From Streptomyces collinus Tu 365 (GTDB lineage Bacteria; Actinomycetota; Actinomycetes; Streptomycetales; Streptomycetaceae): a DNA stretch of 64,000 nucleotides. Position numbers and translations under genes: made by a program. The first letter of the stretch is position 1; the number at the start of each line of letters is the position of its first letter. Below the pieces are notes generated by a model that saw nothing but the letters and a program-made list of their open reading frames with translations, did no database searches and was not told where the DNA came from. The stretch is taken from contig NC_021985.1 of the NCBI RefSeq assembly GCF_000444875.1, positions 1,612,001 through 1,676,000 of the forward strand, in the 5' to 3' direction. This document shows positions 61,180 to 64,000 of this stretch, piece after piece.

Positions 61180-61215
61180 GAGGGGGCCCGGGTCGATGTC
61201 GACCCGGGCCCCCTC
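61180..61215. terminator. Perfect 15-bp hairpin terminator
   Basis: GAGGGGGCCCGGGTC (61180-61194) and GACCCGGGCCCCCTC (61201-61215) enclose GATGTC. Lies 75-110 bases downstream of the glutamate-cysteine-ligase-like gene. Confidence 0.92.
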
Positions 61216-61226
61216 GAACCTCTCCA

Positions 61227-61266
61227 GGACCTCCTCGGACCTCCTCGGACCTCCTCGGGCCTCCTC
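61227..61266 (-). repeat. 10-bp tandem repeat with ribosome-site-like units
   Basis: GGACCTCCTC repeats at 10-bp spacing; on the minus strand each unit reads GAGGAGGTCC. It lies between the stop of the glutamate-cysteine-ligase-like gene and its terminator, with no start codon at useful distance. Confidence 0.75.
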
Positions 61267-61289
61267 CGCGGAACGGGCCCGCCGGGCGC

Positions 61290-62807
61290 TCAGCCCAGCG
61301 GCACCGGTTCGGGCAGGCCCACCGGCCAGGTGTGGACCGGCTCCCCCACGTGCATCAGCTCGGCGTAGCGGCGGGTGGTCGCGGCCAGCGCGGCCTGCCG
61401 GCTCAGGCCCTGCTCCAGGGCCCGGTGGAAGGTGGCCGCCTGCCAGGACGCGCCGTTCACCCGGCGTCGGCAGCGCTCCTCGATGACGCCGAGGTAGAGG
61501 TCGCGGTCGGCGGCCTCCACGCCCCAGGCGTCCAGGCCCGCCGCGGCCAGCGGCAGCAGTTCGTCGCGGACCAGGGTGACCGCGTCCACCTCGCCGGTGC
61601 CGCCGTAGCGTCCGCGGCGCGGCCAGACGAACCGCGCGTCGATGCCGTGCCGGCACGCCGCGTCGAAGTTGGCCTCGGCGGCCTCGAAGGGCAGCCGGGT
61701 CCACACCGGCCGGGACTCCTCGGCCAGCGCGCGCACCAAACCGTAGTAGAAGGCCGCGTTGGCGATCACGTCGATGATGGTCGGCCCGGCCGGCAGCACC
61801 CGGTTCTCCACGCGCAGGTGCGGAACGCCGTCCGCGACGTCGTAGACGGGCCGGTTCCAGCGGTAGACCGTGCCGTTGTGCAGGACCAGCTCGGCGAGCC
61901 GGGGAATGCCGCCGGCGTCGAGGACCTCCAGCGGCTCCTCGTCGGAGCAGATCGGCAGCAGCGCCGGGAAGAAGCGCAGGTTCTCCTCGAACAGCTCCTG
62001 CGCGGAGGAGATCCACCGCTCGCCGAACCAGGTGCGCGGCCGGACGCCCTGGGCCTGGAGCTCCGGCGGGCGGGTGTCGGTGGCCTGCAGGAACAGCGGG
62101 GGCCGCGACTCCCGCCACAGTTCGTGCCCGAACAGGAACGGCGAGTTGGCGCCGACGGCGATCTGCGCCGCGCAGGCCGCCTGGGCCGCATTCCACACGT
62201 CGGCGAAGCGCGACGGGGTGACCTGGAGGTGCAGCTGCACGGAGGTGCAGGCGGCCTCCGGGACGATGGATTTCGAGGTGCAGGTCAGGTGCTCGACACC
62301 GTCGATGTCGAGGCGGAAGTCCTCACCGCGCGCGGCCACGATCTGGTCGTTGAGCAGGGTGTAGCGGTCCACCTCGGAAAGGTTGGAGGAGACCAGGTCG
62401 TCGCGGTCGAGCGTGGGCAGGATGCCGATCATCACGATTCCGGCGTCCACTTCACCGGCCTTGCGGTCGGCGTACGCCAGGGAGGTGCGCAGTTCCTCCG
62501 CGAGCCGGTCGAAAACCCTGCCGCCCAGCCGGTGCGGGGCGATGTTCACTTCCAGATTGAACATGGCGAGCTCGGTTTGGAAATCGCGGCTCGCGATGCG
62601 CTCCAGAACCTGCCCGTTCAACATTCTCGGCATGCCGTCGGGGCCGGCGAGATTCAATTCGATCTCGACGCCCATGAGGTTCTTGGCTCGGTCGAACCGC
62701 TTCTCGACCAGCAGCCGCTCGAGCCCCGCCAGGCACGTGTGGAGCTTTTCGCGGTAGCGCTGGCGATCGGACAGGTCGAACTGCCCTGCCACGACCTTCT
62801 CCCCCAT
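61290..62807 (-). CDS. Glutamate-cysteine-ligase (GCS2)-type ATP-grasp-like enzyme
   Basis: A 505-aa enzyme of the carboxylate-amine ligase/GCS2 superfamily: LMGVEIELNLAGPDGMPRML, ELAMFNLEVNIAPHRLGG, QLHLQV and HLRVENRVLPAGPTIID, which build the glutamate- and ATP-binding site. Actinomycetes use mycothiol and ergothioneine, so it may make gamma-glutamylcysteine for ergothioneine or another gamma-glutamyl compound; no egt genes adjoin it. The frame starts with an ATG at 62807 in a region of normal codon usage. The upstream gap is long and dyad-rich. Confidence 0.82.
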   Translation of the reverse strand: MGEKVVAGQFDLSDRQRYREKLHTCLAGLERLLVEKRFDRAKNLMGVEIELNLAGPDGMPRMLNGQVLERIASRDFQTELAMFNLEVNIAPHRLGGRVFDRLAEELRTSLAYADRKAGEVDAGIVMIGILPTLDRDDLVSSNLSEVDRYTLLNDQIVAARGEDFRLDIDGVEHLTCTSKSIVPEAACTSVQLHLQVTPSRFADVWNAAQAACAAQIAVGANSPFLFGHELWRESRPPLFLQATDTRPPELQAQGVRPRTWFGERWISSAQELFEENLRFFPALLPICSDEEPLEVLDAGGIPRLAELVLHNGTVYRWNRPVYDVADGVPHLRVENRVLPAGPTIIDVIANAAFYYGLVRALAEESRPVWTRLPFEAAEANFDAACRHGIDARFVWPRRGRYGGTGEVDAVTLVRDELLPLAAAGLDAWGVEAADRDLYLGVIEERCRRRVNGASWQAATFHRALEQGLSRQAALAATTRRYAELMHVGEPVHTWPVGLPEPVPLG

Positions 62808-63379
62808 CTAAGTGTCCCTCCTTGGATGGGCGGGCCGCAGATCCGGCCGCCGGGGTCCCGGGTCCGGTTGGGATGATGCCCAGCGGAAGCGATCGATAAC
62901 GTCCCGCGGGGGCCCGGCGCCCGCTAAGCTGTCTGAATGTTCCCCGCGGCACATTCACGGGGCATGACGCAAGTCGCAACTTCGGGTGCCCCGATCGCCT
63001 CGTGAAAAACGCCGACGACATTCGGCCGACCGCGGTGGCCTCGTATTACGAGGTCAGCGGCGCCCGCCCCGGCGGGAAATCGGGATGTTATACGCGAATC
63101 CGCGGCTGAATAGAGCCTTGCCCGGTCGACCGCAATGCGATAGACGAAACATCGTGTGAACACGTGTCGTATAAACTTCGCGGACAAGGCCTAAGGTTGG
63201 CGCCCGTGGTCCCCGGTTTCTGTCGTGTTCCTGCCGTCAAGGTGACGGGCGGCAGGCTTCAGCCGCACCCACGTCCAGCGGTCCGGGTCCCCACCTCTCA
63301 GGCCACCCCGTGAGCAGACAGCGCCGTCCGCCCCACCTCCCTCGCGCCGCCGCGCCTGTCGAACGAGAGGCGACCCACC
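62808..63379. promoter_or_regulatory. 570-bp dyad-rich intergenic region
   Basis: The region is AT-richer than its surroundings from about 62930 to 63200. It holds TGAATGT (62934-62940) with ACATTCA (62951-62957); CCTCGTA (63039-63045) with TACGAGG (63047-63053); and CGTGT-GA-ACACG (63153-63164) overlapping ACACGTGT (63160-63167). TAAGGT at 63192-63197 precedes a possible leaderless 35-codon frame (63206-63313). Frames on the minus strand here have non-Streptomyces composition. Confidence 0.5.
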
Positions 63380-63964
63380 ATGCCGCTGCACGTGCCCCCT
63401 GCCCCCGCGCCCGCACTGCGCTCCGTCCTCACGGCCCTCGGTTCCCCCACCGCGGTCCGTGAAGCCCGAACCCCCTCCCTGCGCGCGGCGCAGGGGCCGG
63501 CGACACCCGAACTCCCGCTTCCCGTATACGTGTTGGACCGGATCACCGCACAGGGCCTGTCGGCGACGCGGCTGGCCGGCTGGCGCTTCCTGATCCGCTG
63601 CGGCGACCGGGCGGTGGCCGCGGCCGACACCATGCTGACACCCGACGGCTGGGCCTTCTCGCACTTCTTCGAGGGCCCTTACATCGCCTCGACCGAACGC
63701 GCCGTGCAGCAGGCCGAGGCGCTGCAACAGCCCTACCAGCCGAGGCTGCTGTCGGTCCCGGGGCTGTACATGCTCACGCTGTGGCTGCACGGCGACGTGA
63801 CCGCCGAGGCGACCGAGGGCCACCCGGCCGCCACCGACCTGCTCGTGCCGCTGGCCCCGGCGCCGCCCGGCATCTCGTCCCACCGCCCGCACCGGGTGGC
63901 CGAATTGCTTCCGGTGCTGACCCATCGGGCTTCTCCCGTCAAACTGCTCGGTTCACCTGCCTGA
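63380..63964 (+). CDS. Hypothetical protein
   Basis: A 194-aa protein, not recognised. It is a soluble alpha/beta protein with a Pro/Ala-rich start, a core (LAGWRFLIRCGDRAVAAADT, FSHFFEGPYIASTERAVQQA) and LSVPGLYMLTLWLHGD near the C-terminus. Codon usage is normal and GAGAGG lies 10 bases before the ATG. It seems to be a streptomycete-type conserved protein; no function can be assigned. Confidence 0.75.
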   Translation: MPLHVPPAPAPALRSVLTALGSPTAVREARTPSLRAAQGPATPELPLPVYVLDRITAQGLSATRLAGWRFLIRCGDRAVAAADTMLTPDGWAFSHFFEGPYIASTERAVQQAEALQQPYQPRLLSVPGLYMLTLWLHGDVTAEATEGHPAATDLLVPLAPAPPGISSHRPHRVAELLPVLTHRASPVKLLGSPA

Positions 63965-64000
63965 CCGGCGGCTCGCGTACCCCGCTTCTCGTCCGGGAAG

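Noticed and set aside
62924..63187. 87-codon minus-strand frame in the dyad-rich gap
   Set aside because: Composition unlike neighbouring genes, no start signals, and it runs across two palindromes.
63206..63313. Leaderless 35-codon ORF
   Set aside because: Only a -10-like box supports it; no recognisable sequence. Kept as part of a finding, not as a gene.
1..64000. tRNA, rRNA, insertion sequences or integrase genes
   Set aside because: None recognised by eye; no transposase, integrase or tRNA-like clover pattern was noticed, though a tool-based scan was not possible.

Overview
The window is chromosomal DNA of a Streptomyces-type actinomycete. The G+C content is very high, codon third positions are almost all G or C, GTG starts are common, and many genes have a TAnnnT box 6-8 nt before the start codon with no Shine-Dalgarno (leaderless transcripts). 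From memory the housekeeping order (third elongation factor Tu, uppP, lnt, ung, paired FabG-type reductases) resembles the S. coelicolor SCO13xx region. I could not check this by alignment.

Layout. 1-5000: the start of a divergent gene cut by the window edge, an EamA transporter, a hexapeptide acyltransferase, a gamma-carbonic-anhydrase-like protein, a DedA protein and a YbhN-type flippase-like membrane protein. 5088-21105: a tightly coupled six-gene minus-strand operon for an unusual iterative polyketide or fatty-acid synthase, the main accessory feature. It runs from a 2,521-aa protein (enoyl-reductase-like domain, KS, AT, ACP, KR) to a 1,666-aa protein (KS, AT, DH, phosphopantetheinyl transferase), then a free ACP, an alpha/beta hydrolase, a family-1 glycosyltransferase and a C-methyltransferase-like protein. 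The parts match PfaA, PfaD, PfaC and PfaE functions of polyunsaturated fatty acid and heterocyst-glycolipid synthases, rearranged into two chains. I infer a methylated, glycosylated lipid or polyene product. Palindromic operator-like sites lie upstream of it. 21537-23606: a sigma-like/zinc-finger/membrane/ricin-lectin protein with a nonamer-repeat tail.

23988-31862: galU, a hotdog thioesterase, a membrane-anchored proline/glutamine-rich protein, a PIG-L deacetylase that seems to have been inserted into another gene, a spermidine-synthase-like protein, tuf3 with a foldable leader, and a DNA alkylation repair protein. 32134-42660: a zinc alcohol dehydrogenase, a VTT-domain protein, a thiolase divergent from an HxlR regulator, uppP, a small protein, a coiled-coil/Mrr-nuclease/TerD fusion, a SnoaL-like protein, lnt and an oxidoreductase whose 3' end overlaps lnt. 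42874-52607: a proline-rich lipoprotein, a TPR-like protein, ung, a peptide-binding lipoprotein, two short-chain reductases, a HipA-like kinase with a DUF3037 partner, a Rieske protein, a cysteine-less isochorismatase-like protein, an FMN-binding protein and a LysR regulator. 52682-63964: an EamA exporter, a MocR regulator divergent from an FMN-binding protein, another EamA exporter, a Clp-N protein, an SRPBCC protein, a PadR regulator, a PhzF protein, a CPBP protease, a glutamate-cysteine-ligase-like enzyme and an unknown protein.

Two themes recur. Convergent gene ends carry either perfect hairpin terminators or short tandem repeats (27, 16 and 41 bp) that include or abut the stop codon. Divergent regulator/target pairs carry clear dyads or repeated half-sites.
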